A DNA stretch of 64,000 bases from Pseudomonas sp. GM50 (GCF_000282375.1 NZ_AKJK01000042.1:248001-312000); one strand, 5' to 3'. Shown: positions 21,468-34,139, numbered from the stretch's first letter. Numbers and translations are program-made. The notes: generated by a model not told the origin, from the letters alone.

Positions 21468-22988
21468 GTGTCAGTGGAACTTTGGCAGCAGTGCGTTGAG
21501 CTTTTGCGCGATGAGCTGCCTGCCCAACAATTCAACACTTGGATCCGTCCACTACAGGTCGAAGCCGAAGGCGACGAGCTGCGTGTCTACGCGCCGAATC
21601 GTTTTGTTCTCGACTGGGTCAATGAAAAGTACCTGGGCCGCGTCCTTGAACTGCTGGATGAGCATGGCAATGGCCTGGCGCCGGCGCTGTCCTTATTAAT
21701 AGGCAGCAAACGCAGTTCGGCGCCGCGTGCGGCACCCAATGCCCCGTTGGCCGCTGCAGCGTCCCAGGCCCAGGCCGCTCAAGCGCCTGTCAGCGCTCCA
21801 GCGCCAGCCCCGGCAGCAGCCTCGACCAAACGTGCGACACAAAAAGTAGCCGAGGTCAGTGAAGAGCCGTCCCGCGACAGCTTCGACCCAATGGCCGGCG
21901 CCAGTTCGCAGCAGGCCCCGGTTCGCTCCGAACAGCGTACGGTGCAGGTCGAAGGCGCGCTCAAGCACACCAGCTACCTGAACCGCACCTTTACCTTCGA
22001 GAACTTCGTCGAAGGCAAGTCCAACCAACTGGCACGGGCTGCGGCCTGGCAGGTGGCGGACAACCCCAAGCACGGCTACAACCCGCTCTTCCTTTATGGC
22101 GGTGTCGGCTTGGGTAAAACGCACTTGATGCACGCGGTGGGTAACCACCTATTAAAGAAGAATCCGAATGCCAAGGTTGTGTACCTGCATTCCGAGCGTT
22201 TCGTTGCAGACATGGTCAAGGCCTTGCAGCTGAATGCGATCAACGAGTTCAAGCGCTTCTACCGCTCGGTGGATGCGTTGCTGATCGATGACATTCAGTT
22301 CTTCGCCCGCAAGGAACGCTCTCAGGAAGAGTTTTTCCACACCTTCAACGCCCTGCTTGAAGGTGGCCAGCAGGTCATTCTTACCAGTGACCGCTATCCG
22401 AAAGAAATCGAAGGCCTTGAAGAGCGCCTGAAGTCACGTTTCGGCTGGGGCCTGACGGTTGCCGTCGAGCCGCCGGAGCTGGAAACCCGCGTGGCGATCC
22501 TGATGAAAAAGGCCGACCAGGCCAAAGTCGATCTGCCGCACGACGCGGCGTTCTTCATTGCCCAGCGTATTCGCTCCAACGTCCGTGAGCTGGAAGGCGC
22601 GCTCAAACGCGTGATCGCCCACTCGCACTTCATGGGCCGTGATATCACCATTGAGCTGATTCGCGAATCCCTGAAAGACTTGTTGGCGCTGCAAGACAAA
22701 CTGGTGTCTGTGGATAACATTCAGCGCACCGTCGCCGAGTATTACAAGATCAAGATATCCGACCTGCTGTCCAAGCGTCGTTCACGCTCGGTAGCACGTC
22801 CGCGTCAGGTCGCCATGGCGTTGTCCAAGGAACTGACCAACCACAGCCTGCCGGAAATCGGCGATGTGTTTGGCGGCCGCGACCATACGACTGTTTTGCA
22901 CGCCTGCCGCAAGATCAACGAGCTTAAGGAATCCGACGCGGACATCCGCGAGGACTATAAGAACCTGCTGCGTACACTGACTACTTGA
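21468..22988 (+). CDS. dnaA: Chromosomal replication initiator protein DnaA
   Basis: AAA+ ATPase that binds TTATNCACA boxes at oriC, melts the adjacent AT-rich DNA and loads DnaB. The GTG start at 21468 opens (M)[16 protein letters not shown]; length is 506. Domain I covers about 1-80. A long Ala/Pro-rich linker (about 84-130) explains the extra length over E. coli. The AAA+ core has Walker A GGVGLGKT at 211-218 and Walker B LLIDDIQF near 273. Domain IV ends with the box-binding signature [15 protein letters not shown] near 465-480. An exact DnaA box lies inside the gene at 22709-22717. Confidence 0.99.
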   Translation: MSVELWQQCVELLRDELPAQQFNTWIRPLQVEAEGDELRVYAPNRFVLDWVNEKYLGRVLELLDEHGNGLAPALSLLIGSKRSSAPRAAPNAPLAAAASQAQAAQAPVSAPAPAPAAASTKRATQKVAEVSEEPSRDSFDPMAGASSQQAPVRSEQRTVQVEGALKHTSYLNRTFTFENFVEGKSNQLARAAAWQVADNPKHGYNPLFLYGGVGLGKTHLMHAVGNHLLKKNPNAKVVYLHSERFVADMVKALQLNAINEFKRFYRSVDALLIDDIQFFARKERSQEEFFHTFNALLEGGQQVILTSDRYPKEIEGLEERLKSRFGWGLTVAVEPPELETRVAILMKKADQAKVDLPHDAAFFIAQRIRSNVRELEGALKRVIAHSHFMGRDITIELIRESLKDLLALQDKLVSVDNIQRTVAEYYKIKISDLLSKRRSRSVARPRQVAMALSKELTNHSLPEIGDVFGGRDHTTVLHACRKINELKESDADIREDYKNLLRTLTT

Positions 22989-23027
22989 TGAACACCAGCG
23001 CAGCTTATTAAGGCAAGGGACTAGACC

Positions 23028-24131
23028 ATGCATTTCACCATTCAACGCGAAGCCCTGTTGAAACCCCTGCAACTGGTCGCAGGCGTCGTCGAGCGCCGAC
23101 AGACCTTGCCGGTGCTCTCCAACGTGCTGCTGGTTGTCGAAGGCCAGCAACTGTCGCTGACCGGTACCGACCTGGAAGTCGAGCTGGTCGGTCGTGTGCA
23201 ACTCGAAGAGCCTGCGGACCCGGGTTCCATCACTGTGCCTGCGCGCAAGCTGATGGACATCTGCAAGAGCTTGCCGAACGATGCGCTGATCGACATCAAG
23301 GTCGATGAGCAGAAGCTCGTGGTGAAGGCCGGCCGTAGCCGCTTCACCCTGTCGACCCTGCCAGCCAATGACTTCCCGACGGTGGAAGAAGGCCCAGGCT
23401 CTCTGACCTGCAGCCTTGAGCAAAGCAAACTGCGTCGTCTGATTGAACGCACCAGCTTCGCCATGGCGCAGCAGGACGTGCGTTACTACCTCAACGGCAT
23501 GCTGCTGGAAGTCTCGGCCGGGATCATCCGCGCCGTGGCGACTGACGGTCACCGTCTGGCCATGTGTTCGATGCAGGCCGATATCGGTCAGCCGGATCGT
23601 CATCAGGTGATAGTACCGCGCAAAGGTATTCTGGAACTGGCGCGTCTGCTGACCGAACCGGACGGCAACGTCAGCATCGTGCTGGGCCAGCACCACATCC
23701 GCGCCACCACCGGCGAGTTCACCTTCACCTCGAAACTGGTCGACGGTAAATTCCCTGACTACGAGCGTGTTCTGCCTAAAGGCGGCGACAAACTGGTACT
23801 CGGCGATCGTCAGGCATTGCGTGAAGCGTTCAGCCGTACCGCGATTCTGTCCAACGAGAAGTACCGTGGCATCCGTCTGCAACTGGCCAATGGTCAGCTG
23901 AAGATCCAGGCGAACAACCCGGAGCAGGAAGAAGCGGAAGAAGAAGTGGGCGTTGAGTATAACGGCGGCTCTCTGGAAATCGGCTTCAACGTGAGCTATC
24001 TGCTCGACGTGCTGGGCGTGATGACCACCGAGCAGGTTCGCTTGATCCTGTCCGACTCCAACAGCAGTGCGCTGGTGCAAGAGTCCGACAACGACGACTC
24101 GGCTTACGTTGTCATGCCGATGCGTCTGTAA
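23028..24131 (+). CDS. dnaN: DNA polymerase III beta sliding clamp
   Basis: Ring-forming processivity clamp, 367 residues with three repeated domains. It opens MHFTIQREALLKPLQLVAGV and has the conserved LPVLSNVLL near 26-34, ATDGHRLA near 174-181, and the C-terminal PMRL that shapes the protein-binding pocket (VVMPMRL at the very end). It follows dnaA by 39 bp and precedes recF by 20 bp in the standard dnaA-dnaN-recF-gyrB order. Confidence 0.99.
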   Translation: MHFTIQREALLKPLQLVAGVVERRQTLPVLSNVLLVVEGQQLSLTGTDLEVELVGRVQLEEPADPGSITVPARKLMDICKSLPNDALIDIKVDEQKLVVKAGRSRFTLSTLPANDFPTVEEGPGSLTCSLEQSKLRRLIERTSFAMAQQDVRYYLNGMLLEVSAGIIRAVATDGHRLAMCSMQADIGQPDRHQVIVPRKGILELARLLTEPDGNVSIVLGQHHIRATTGEFTFTSKLVDGKFPDYERVLPKGGDKLVLGDRQALREAFSRTAILSNEKYRGIRLQLANGQLKIQANNPEQEEAEEEVGVEYNGGSLEIGFNVSYLLDVLGVMTTEQVRLILSDSNSSALVQESDNDDSAYVVMPMRL

Positions 24132-24151
24132 TCATGCTCAGCAGAACCTAG

Positions 24152-27678
<3,527 letters not shown>

Positions 27679-27702
27679 TCCAGCAGGACCGCTAAAACGA
27701 AA

Positions 27703-27732
27703 AAGGCCAACGCTTAGCGTTGGCCTTTTTTA
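27703..27732. terminator. Bidirectional terminator between gyrB and the response-regulator gene
   Basis: An 11-bp stem (27703-27713 with 27717-27727) around TTA, with a T-run on the plus strand and an A-run on the left. It fits both converging genes. Confidence 0.92.
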
Positions 27733-27750
27733 TTGATCGTCGAAACGTCG

Positions 27751-28470
27751 TCATTCGCTAGCAGTGGCCACGCTCTCGAGCCGATACCCATACCCGTAAA
27801 TCGTCAGCAGCTGCCAACCGCGATCGGCCGTCAGGCCCAGCTTGTTGCGCAGGCGATAAATATGAGTATCCAGCGGGCGGGAGGACGCTATTTCTTCATG
27901 GGTCCAAAAACGTTCATACAAGTATTCACGGGACAACGGTCGGCCCAGATTGGCGAACAGGCAGCGAGCGAGACGGTATTCCCGTTCGGTCAGGCTGATG
28001 GGGGTGGTGGCGCGGGTGACGGTGAGTTCGGCGTCGTCGAATTCAAGGTCATTGAAGGTCAGTATTTCGGTGGCTGCCGCGCGTTGCAGCCCATGCCGAC
28101 GAAGCACCGCGCTGACTCGAGCCATCAGTTCGTTGGGACGAAACGGTTTGCTCACGTAATCGTCGGCCCCGGCGTTCAACGCCTGGACGATATCGCTTTC
28201 GGTATCGCGACTGGTGAGCATGATCGCGGCCGGTGGCACGTCCATGTGTTCACGGGTCCAGCGCAACAACGCCAGGCCGCTGATATCGGGCAGTTGCCAG
28301 TCGAGGATCAGCAGGTCGAAGGTCTCCCGCCGAAGTTGCCGTAGCAAGTCCTCTCCCCGCTCGAAGCTGTGCAACGTCCACCCCTGCTCTCCCGCTACGG
28401 GGATCTGTCGCAGTGTCTGTTCCACCCGGCGAAGTTCGGCGGGTTCGTCATCCAGTATTGCGACACGCAT
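27751..28470 (-). CDS. OmpR-family two-component response regulator
   Basis: Receiver plus winged-helix DNA-binding protein, 239 residues from ATG 28468-28470 (opening MRVAILDDEPAEL; AAGGA lies upstream). An ATG six codons earlier is possible. The acidic pocket D7-D8, phosphoacceptor D57 (in LILDWQLPD) and the conserved Lys in SKPF near 110 are present. The C-terminal winged helix (about 140-235) has LTEREYRLARCLF and a DTHIYRLRNKLG recognition helix. It lies beside, but divergent from, a FecR-domain protein and a CHASE2 kinase, which are its most likely partners; pairing is inferred from position. Confidence 0.92.
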   Translation of the reverse strand: MRVAILDDEPAELRRVEQTLRQIPVAGEQGWTLHSFERGEDLLRQLRRETFDLLILDWQLPDISGLALLRWTREHMDVPPAAIMLTSRDTESDIVQALNAGADDYVSKPFRPNELMARVSAVLRRHGLQRAAATEILTFNDLEFDDAELTVTRATTPISLTEREYRLARCLFANLGRPLSREYLYERFWTHEEIASSRPLDTHIYRLRNKLGLTADRGWQLLTIYGYGYRLESVATASE

Positions 28471-28657
28471 GCCGAGTGTTTCCTTCATCTCGTAAGTGCA
28501 AAGTTTAAGAAATTGCCTGCGGGAGTTTAGGCTGATTGATTGAATCTGAACAATTGTGGCGAATTGCTGCGAACTTCCCAAGCATGGTTACGCTGATGTC
28601 ACTTCGCCGGTAGACGATGATCCATCAGCAGAATGCTCAAGAGGTACTGTGGGAAAG

Positions 28658-28903
28658 ATGCACCTAAAGATTCTCTCTAATGGGTTCACAAGACTGGCAG
28701 CATTGATGTTGGTGGCTGGCCTTGGACTGGGATGCACCACGGTCCAGTCGATTCCAGTCGTCGACCAAGAGGCTGTACCGCGTTACTTCGGCCCAACAGA
28801 AACAAACACGGTTATGGGGGATTCGCCCGGCTTTGCCCCGATGCACTCCCCACAGATAGACGCCGTACAACCTGACCCAACACATCAACGTTGGGTGTTT
28901 TGA
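28658..28903 (+). CDS. Small predicted lipoprotein of the CHASE2/FecR locus
   Basis: An 81-residue protein from ATG 28658 (a GTG three codons upstream is an alternative). The N-terminus has basic residues and a hydrophobic stretch (about 11-25) ending in GLGLGC, a plausible but not ideal lipobox with Cys26. The mature part is short, with Pro-rich ends and no domain I recognise. It is transcribed in the same direction as the FecR-domain gene, 332 bp upstream, and divergent from the response regulator. Function unknown; a periplasmic accessory of the sensor is one possibility. Confidence 0.6.
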   Translation: MHLKILSNGFTRLAALMLVAGLGLGCTTVQSIPVVDQEAVPRYFGPTETNTVMGDSPGFAPMHSPQIDAVQPDPTHQRWVF

Positions 28904-29235
28904 ACGCGCTCGGCCAATTCTGAACAAATATTGATAATTGCCTCACATGGCTTCCATGTCGGTAAATTCGTTGGCGCTGAGCGGCACAGGGGCATTGGGA
29001 TGTGCTCCGACGCAGGGAGCGTCAAGCCAACCTGGCAGGACCGTCGATTGCCGGTTTTCGGTGGTCCGCACGTTCAGGGGGAAATACATGGAGTGCCTGC
29101 TCGGCTCCGACACAGGGATGTGTCATCCCATTTCCTTTGCTTCCATGGCTATCTGCCAGAGCATCCGGTCAGGTATCGTGCGTCAAGCGCGTGCGTTTCC
29201 CGGCATGATTTCCATAAGAGCATAAAAGCCAATCC
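28904..29235 (+). promoter_or_regulatory. Gene-poor leader region with two matching hairpins
   Basis: No convincing gene is seen: three overlapping frames are short and mutually exclusive. The region holds two related elements 100 bp apart, at 29004-29024 and 29104-29125, each beginning GCTCCGAC and folding into a small hairpin (GACGC/GCGTC and GACACA/TGTGTC) that exposes GGGA in the loop. The stems differ by paired changes. It lies directly upstream of the FecR-domain gene and may be its leader. Confidence 0.5.
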
Positions 29236-30231
29236 ATGAACCCCATGACCTTATTGCTCTCACGCCGTTCTGGTGTCTGTCTTTTACTGGTTGCCGGCCT
29301 GATGGGATTGCTCACCCAGAGTGCATCGGCGGCAGTCTCCTTGGCAAAACGCTTGCCTTATATCGATGAAAACCAACAATGCCGTGGTCAACCGCTGCCG
29401 GCGACTGTCGAGCATCTGACCGGTGAAGCCTGGAAGCTGGACGCCAAAGGCAAGCAGACGCCGCTGCAGGAAGGTATGTCAATCGACGAGCAGGAAGGAG
29501 TCAAAACCTCGCCCTCAGCGTTTGTCAGCCTGTCCCTGGGTGATGGCTCGCGGGTGGTGTTGCCCTCCAGTTCCCATATCACCCTGCATCTCAATGAAGA
29601 ACATTCGATCCCTCAGGTCATTCTTGAGCAGGGGCAGGTTGAGTCGTATGTGATCAAACGTCCCAGCGACCATGACCGCTTTCAGATCGTCACGCCGGTC
29701 GGTGTACTGGGCGTACGGGGCACGCACTTTCGGGTGCGCAACGATGACGGTGGCGAGGCGCTGCTGGAGGTTCTGAACGGACACGTGGCGGTCAACCGTG
29801 ATGAGGAAACGTCGGGCTCCCGCCCTGCCCGGTCGGCTGCCAAACGGACTCAGAGCGCTGACGCTGACGAGGTCCAGGTCATGGCCCGTCAGGGTTTACG
29901 TATTCAGAAACAAGGCACATTGACGCCAATCGACTTGCTACCTGCCCCACGTTTGTTGGGGCAAGCCGGTCAGACGGGTAATGTGCCTGTGTGGCAATTG
30001 ATCATGAAACCCATCGAAGGGGCCACGCGTTATCGGGCGCAAGTGGCTACCGACGCAGCCTTTCTGGACATCAAGCAAGAGCAGTTTTCCAGCACGCCAG
30101 AGGTCAGATTCAGCGGGCTGAAAGCGTTTTTCTACCATGTTCGCCTGTCGGCCTATGACGCTCAGGGGCTAGAGGGAGAGACCGGGGTGTATGACATTTT
30201 CTATTACCCCAGGATCACGCGTGTCCAATAG
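29236..30231 (+). CDS. FecR-domain periplasmic protein
   Basis: A 331-residue protein with an N-terminal signal peptide (hydrophobic 16-30, cleavage likely after SASA near residue 32). A FecR domain covers about 60-170, with the typical SAFVSLSLGDGSRVVLPSSS and TPVGVLGVRGTHFRV segments. The C-terminal part (about 230-330) has a fibronectin-like pattern (YRAQVATDAAFLDI, FYHVRLSAYDAQGLEG). Unlike classic FecR it has no cytoplasmic anti-sigma domain. It ends 18 bp before the CHASE2 kinase gene, so the two are probably an operon in which this protein modulates the sensor in the periplasm. Confidence 0.85.
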   Translation: MNPMTLLLSRRSGVCLLLVAGLMGLLTQSASAAVSLAKRLPYIDENQQCRGQPLPATVEHLTGEAWKLDAKGKQTPLQEGMSIDEQEGVKTSPSAFVSLSLGDGSRVVLPSSSHITLHLNEEHSIPQVILEQGQVESYVIKRPSDHDRFQIVTPVGVLGVRGTHFRVRNDDGGEALLEVLNGHVAVNRDEETSGSRPARSAAKRTQSADADEVQVMARQGLRIQKQGTLTPIDLLPAPRLLGQAGQTGNVPVWQLIMKPIEGATRYRAQVATDAAFLDIKQEQFSSTPEVRFSGLKAFFYHVRLSAYDAQGLEGETGVYDIFYYPRITRVQ

Positions 30232-30249
30232 CGCCCTGGCCGACGACCG

Positions 30250-32562
30250 ATGAAGAGACGGCCAAGGAAGGATGACCGCGAGCCGACCCAGGCTCAGCGG
30301 TTGTTTCAGCGGATGGTGCGCGAGTGGCTGTGGGTCTGTCTGATCCTGTTGCCGCTGACGGCGATGCTGTCGATGAATCAGGGGCTGGCCCTGAGCAATC
30401 TGCTGTATGACAACCTGCGCCGGCTGAGTCCGCTGCCGGTGGACCCGCGAATACTCATCGTCACGATCGATGACTACAGCTTGCAGCAGCTTGGCCAATG
30501 GCCGTGGTCGCGGGTCATGCACGCGCAACTTTTGGATCGGCTCAGCGCCGCGAACGTTAAAGGCGTTCTGTTCGACGTTATCTTCAGCGAGCCCGATAGC
30601 CATCCCGGCAACGATCAGCTTTTGGCCCAGGCGGTCTGTCGGGCCGGGAATGTTTTCGTGCCGCTGTTGCGCGAAGGCGTCGCACGTTATGGCCAGCCCT
30701 TGGGGGAAATTGAACCGGTGGCTGCGCTGAGCCATTGCGCCAAAGGCATCGGGCACATCAATGCCGAAGCGGATGCCGACGGCATTGTGCGCAGTGTGTA
30801 TTTAAGCGAAGGACCGGCGCAAAAAGCACGCCCGCAACTGGCTTGGCTGCTGTACGAAGAATCCCTTACCGATAAGGGAAATGTACCGATGTCTGGTACC
30901 CCGGCCCTGCCATCGGCGCAAGGCTGGCAGCGAGCCCACGAAATACGAATTCCTTTCATCCATTCCGACGCGGGCTTTCCCACTGTGCCCTACGTCAGCG
31001 TATTGCGCGGCGAAGTCCCGCCCGAGTTGTTGCGCGATCGCTTGATCCTGATCGGCTCGACCGCTCCAGGCCTGGGCGACCGCTACGTGACACCGCAATC
31101 GGCCAGCATTGGCACCACACCGGGCATCGAGATCCAGGCGAATATCCTCAACGGGCTGCTGCAACAGCGCAACATCGTGGTTCTCGATCAGCGCTTGGCG
31201 GCGTTGCTATCGGTGATGATTGTCGGTGAGTTGCTGGGCCTGCTGTTGGTACGTCCGCGTCGCGCCCTATGGCTGACACTGGGTGCAATGGCGGCCGCTC
31301 TACTGGGTTCGGGTGTACTGTTGCGGCTTGGTTGGTGGTGGTCACCGGCGGCGAGCCTGCTAGGGATGATGCTGGGCTACCTGATCTGGAATTGGCGAAG
31401 GCTGAACGCGGTGCTCGCCTATTTCGGCTGGGAACTGGCGCGCCTGGATAGCGAGCCGAAAGTCTTTCCCGAACGTCGTCGCACCCAGGCCCCGGCCGGT
31501 GATGTGCTGCAAGGGCAAATCGTCGCGCTGGAGCAGGCCATGAGCCGGACCCGCGACACCCGACGTTTCATCGCCGATGGACTTGAATACCTGCCGGTGG
31601 CGACACTGATCAGCGATCCGAACGGACGTATTCTGCTGGCCAACCGCAAGGCTCGAGAGGTGTTTGGTCGTGGCCTGGTGGGCGAGGACATGCTCGAGCA
31701 ACTGAGCGACTTGGGTTACCCGGTGCCGTCCAATGGAATGCCATCTGCGTTGTCGACCCTGGAGCCGCTGGAGTTTCGTGACACCCAGGCACGCAGCCTG
31801 CGTCTGGACCTGGCACCGCTGTTGCCGGCCGAGGGTGACTCCGTGATTGGCTGGCTGCTGAGCCTCACTGACTTGAGCGTCGAGCGCGATGCCGAAGAAC
31901 AGCGAGCCGTGTTGCTGCGTTTTTTGTCCCATGACCTCAGGGCTCCCCATTCGGCGATACTGGCCTTGCTCGATGTTCAGCGGCATCAGGTGTCCGGCGA
32001 CACTCAAGTGTTCAGTCAGATCGAGTTACAAGTGCGCAAGGCGCTGAACCTGACCGAGGCTTTTGTGCAGTTGGCAAAAGCCGAGTCCGAGGCCTATCAG
32101 TTTCAGCCGAGCATGTTCGCGATGTTGTTGCTCGATACCTTCGACCAGGCTTCGAGCATCGCTCATCTGAAGAACATTCAATTACTGCATGACCTCGACG
32201 AAGACGCTGAAGCGCTGGTCCTGGCCGATCAATCGCTACTGACACGGGCACTGTTCAACCTGCTGGAAAACGCCATCAAGTACAGTCCGGCGGGCTCGCG
32301 GATCTCAGTGCGGGTGAGTTGTGCCGAGGGTTGGCTACTGTGCGAGATCGCCGATCAGGGGCGAGGGATTGCTGTCGATGAACTTCCCGAGCTGTTCAGT
32401 CAGTATCGGCGTTTTACCTCGGCTCACGGCAGCGACGGCCTGGGGTTGGGTTTGTCCATGGTCAAGGCGGTGGTGGACCGTCATGGCGGGAGGATTTCCT
32501 GTCATAGCGTGGTGGGGCAAGGCACGACGTTCAGCGTCCAGTTACCGCTATTGAGCGAGTGA
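30250..32562 (+). CDS. CHASE2-domain sensor histidine kinase
   Basis: Inner-membrane sensor of 770 residues. A first transmembrane helix at about 28-45 is followed by an extracytoplasmic CHASE2 domain (about 50-300; VDPRILIVTIDDYSL, RVMHAQLLDRL, GVLFDVIFSEPD), then three closely spaced helices (about 308-378) as usual for CHASE2 proteins. The cytoplasmic part has a PAS-like region (about 440-545), a HisKA domain with phosphorylatable His561 in LSHDLRAP, and a HATPase domain with NLLENAIKYSP, DQGRGI and GLGLGLSMVKAVV. The likely cognate regulator is encoded divergently at 27751-28470. The stimulus is unknown. Confidence 0.93.
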   Translation: MKRRPRKDDREPTQAQRLFQRMVREWLWVCLILLPLTAMLSMNQGLALSNLLYDNLRRLSPLPVDPRILIVTIDDYSLQQLGQWPWSRVMHAQLLDRLSAANVKGVLFDVIFSEPDSHPGNDQLLAQAVCRAGNVFVPLLREGVARYGQPLGEIEPVAALSHCAKGIGHINAEADADGIVRSVYLSEGPAQKARPQLAWLLYEESLTDKGNVPMSGTPALPSAQGWQRAHEIRIPFIHSDAGFPTVPYVSVLRGEVPPELLRDRLILIGSTAPGLGDRYVTPQSASIGTTPGIEIQANILNGLLQQRNIVVLDQRLAALLSVMIVGELLGLLLVRPRRALWLTLGAMAAALLGSGVLLRLGWWWSPAASLLGMMLGYLIWNWRRLNAVLAYFGWELARLDSEPKVFPERRRTQAPAGDVLQGQIVALEQAMSRTRDTRRFIADGLEYLPVATLISDPNGRILLANRKAREVFGRGLVGEDMLEQLSDLGYPVPSNGMPSALSTLEPLEFRDTQARSLRLDLAPLLPAEGDSVIGWLLSLTDLSVERDAEEQRAVLLRFLSHDLRAPHSAILALLDVQRHQVSGDTQVFSQIELQVRKALNLTEAFVQLAKAESEAYQFQPSMFAMLLLDTFDQASSIAHLKNIQLLHDLDEDAEALVLADQSLLTRALFNLLENAIKYSPAGSRISVRVSCAEGWLLCEIADQGRGIAVDELPELFSQYRRFTSAHGSDGLGLGLSMVKAVVDRHGGRISCHSVVGQGTTFSVQLPLLSE

Positions 32563-32589
32563 TCCAGACGCTTTCAACGGGCATAAAAA

Positions 32590-32615
32590 AACCGGCTATA
32601 TCAGCCGGTTTTTTT
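32590..32615 (+). terminator. Intrinsic terminator after the CHASE2 kinase gene
   Basis: AACCGGCT (32590-32597) pairs with AGCCGGTT (32603-32610) over a 5-nt loop, followed by a run of T. The A-run on the left makes it usable from the other side too. Confidence 0.9.
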
Positions 32616-32619
32616 ACGT

Positions 32620-32744
32620 CCTAAATATACTTATGCACCTTTTCCGGCGTTTTATTTGCTTAAGAAATATGTATGTAAATCATAAGTTTAAAAACAAAAA
32701 ACGACGGTTTTCAACAAAACGGTACACAGGTTATCCACAGAATC
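32620..32744. other. AT-rich convergent gap with a DnaA box
   Basis: Between the kinase terminator and the 3' end of the acyltransferase gene. The centre (about 32645-32705) is very AT-rich. An exact TTATCCACA lies at 32731-32739 and a one-mismatch TTATGCACC at 32631-32639, flanking the AT-rich part. No gene is visible. Confidence 0.5.
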
Positions 32745-33524
32745 TCAGACAGTCACTTGATCGGTAGCGTTGGGTGCCGCCGGGGCTGCTGGCAGCGAGC
32801 CCATCTCGCGTTGCATCTGTTCGTTCCAGGCCTGCACTCGATCATTCAGGTCGGCAATGGCTCGCGGCCCGTTACCCTCGGCGTACATCGGCGCGCCAAT
32901 GATGACGGTGATCACGCCTTGCTGTTTCGCCCAACCGGTTTTTGGCCAGAACTTGCCGGCATTGTGCGCAATCGGCAGTACCGGTAATGACGCATTGACG
33001 GCCAACGCGGTGCCACCGCGGGAGAACTTGCCGATAGTGCCGTAAGGGACGCGAGTCCCTTCAGGGAAGATCAGTACCCAGACATTGTCCTTGAGCAGCT
33101 CATCACCCTTCTTCGCCACATGTTTGAGCGCGGCCTTTGGGTTGCCACGGTCGATGGCGATCGGTCGCAGCATGGCCATGGCCCAGCCGAAGAACGGAAC
33201 GTAGAGCAGTTCGCGCTTGAGCACCTGGCTCAGAGGCTCGAAATAGGCCGAGAGAAAAAATGTCTCCCAGGTGCTCTGGTGGTTCGACTGAATCACGCAG
33301 GGCTGGTCAGGCACGTTCTCGGCACCCTTCACTTCGTAACGGATACCCAGAAAGACTTTGCTCAGCCATAAGGCGCAGCGGCACCAGTACACGTTGATAA
33401 AGCGATAGCGCGCCTTGAATGGCAGAAACGGCGCGATAAAAAAGCTCAGGGTGCACCAGAGCAAAGAGCTGGTGCCCAGCAGCAGGTAAAAGAGGAAAGT
33501 TCTGATGGCCTGCAGTATCGACAT
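32745..33524 (-). CDS. 1-acyl-sn-glycerol-3-phosphate acyltransferase (PlsC family)
   Basis: Membrane acyltransferase that converts lysophosphatidate to phosphatidate or remodels lysolipids; 259 residues from ATG 33522-33524. A longer frame to 33569 is less likely. An N-terminal hydrophobic segment covers about 8-32. Motif I is NHQSTWE with His82 and Glu87, so it is HX4E rather than the textbook HX4D; this variant occurs in related proteins. Motif III is FPEGTRVPYG near 150. The C-terminus is Ala/Pro-rich. In P. aeruginosa the equivalent gene follows gyrB directly; here a signalling module separates them. Confidence 0.9.
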   Translation of the reverse strand: MSILQAIRTFLFYLLLGTSSLLWCTLSFFIAPFLPFKARYRFINVYWCRCALWLSKVFLGIRYEVKGAENVPDQPCVIQSNHQSTWETFFLSAYFEPLSQVLKRELLYVPFFGWAMAMLRPIAIDRGNPKAALKHVAKKGDELLKDNVWVLIFPEGTRVPYGTIGKFSRGGTALAVNASLPVLPIAHNAGKFWPKTGWAKQQGVITVIIGAPMYAEGNGPRAIADLNDRVQAWNEQMQREMGSLPAAPAAPNATDQVTV

Positions 33525-33605
33525 GGCGACATTTACCGTTGCGGGCATTGCCCGCCTATTCAAGCGCACTCCCGATCAGTCCTTGGCCAGGATGTCAGAA
33601 GAGCC

Positions 33606-34139
33606 TTAGTTGTGGATAAGTTCCGCGGCAATCGCCGCCAGATCGTCAAAAATCAAGGTGCCCGCCGGTAGGGTCTTGCCCTGCGTCTTTTCGCCTTTCC
33701 CGGTCTTTACCAAAACTGGCTGAGAGTCGACGGCTCTGGCGGCTTCCAGGTCACCGAGAGTATCGCCGACGAACCATAGATTCGTCAGCGAAACGTTGTA
33801 ATGCGCGGCGATGGTTTTCAACATCCCGGGTTTTGGCTTGCGGCAATCGCAGCCATCGTCTGGCCCGTGCGGGCAATAGACGATCAGCCCGACTTCGCCA
33901 CCCTGCTCCGCCACCAGCTCGCGCAAGCGAGCGTGCATGGCATCCAGGGTGGCGATGTCGTAATAGCCGCGAGCGATGCCCGACTGGTTGGTAGCGACCG
34001 CCACCGTCCAGCCGGCCTTGCTCAACTGCGCGATCGCTTCGATCGAACCGGGGAGCGGAATCCACTCCTCCACCGACTTGATGTACGCGTCGGAGTCGTA
34101 ATTGATCACTCCGTCCCGATCGAGAATCAGCAGTTTCAA
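33606..34139 (-). CDS. gmhB: D-glycero-beta-D-manno-heptose-1,7-bisphosphate 7-phosphatase
   Basis: HAD-superfamily phosphatase of the ADP-heptose pathway for LPS core; 177 residues. The TTG start at 34137-34139 opens (M)KLLILDRDGVIN, and AAGGGG lies 7 bp upstream; the frame runs further upstream without conservation. The catalytic aspartates are D7 and D9 in LDRDG. A zinc-binding loop CPHGPDDGCDCRKPKPG (about 90-106) marks the GmhB subgroup. It begins about 10 bp after the glyS stop, so it is cotranscribed with glyQS. Its final codons include an exact DnaA 9-mer (33611-33619). Confidence 0.95.
   Translation of the reverse strand: MKLLILDRDGVINYDSDAYIKSVEEWIPLPGSIEAIAQLSKAGWTVAVATNQSGIARGYYDIATLDAMHARLRELVAEQGGEVGLIVYCPHGPDDGCDCRKPKPGMLKTIAAHYNVSLTNLWFVGDTLGDLEAARAVDSQPVLVKTGKGEKTQGKTLPAGTLIFDDLAAIAAELIHN

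Noticed and set aside
28985-29125. Possible c-di-GMP riboswitch in the same region
   Set aside because: Some GC-rich stems and purine loops are present, but I could not place the conserved core or tetraloop-receptor pairs of either known class.
28931-29239. Candidate genes of about 70-100 codons between the lipoprotein and the FecR gene
   Set aside because: Three overlapping frames on the same strand compete, none has a recognisable product or clear ribosome site, and the hairpin pair suggests non-coding constraint.
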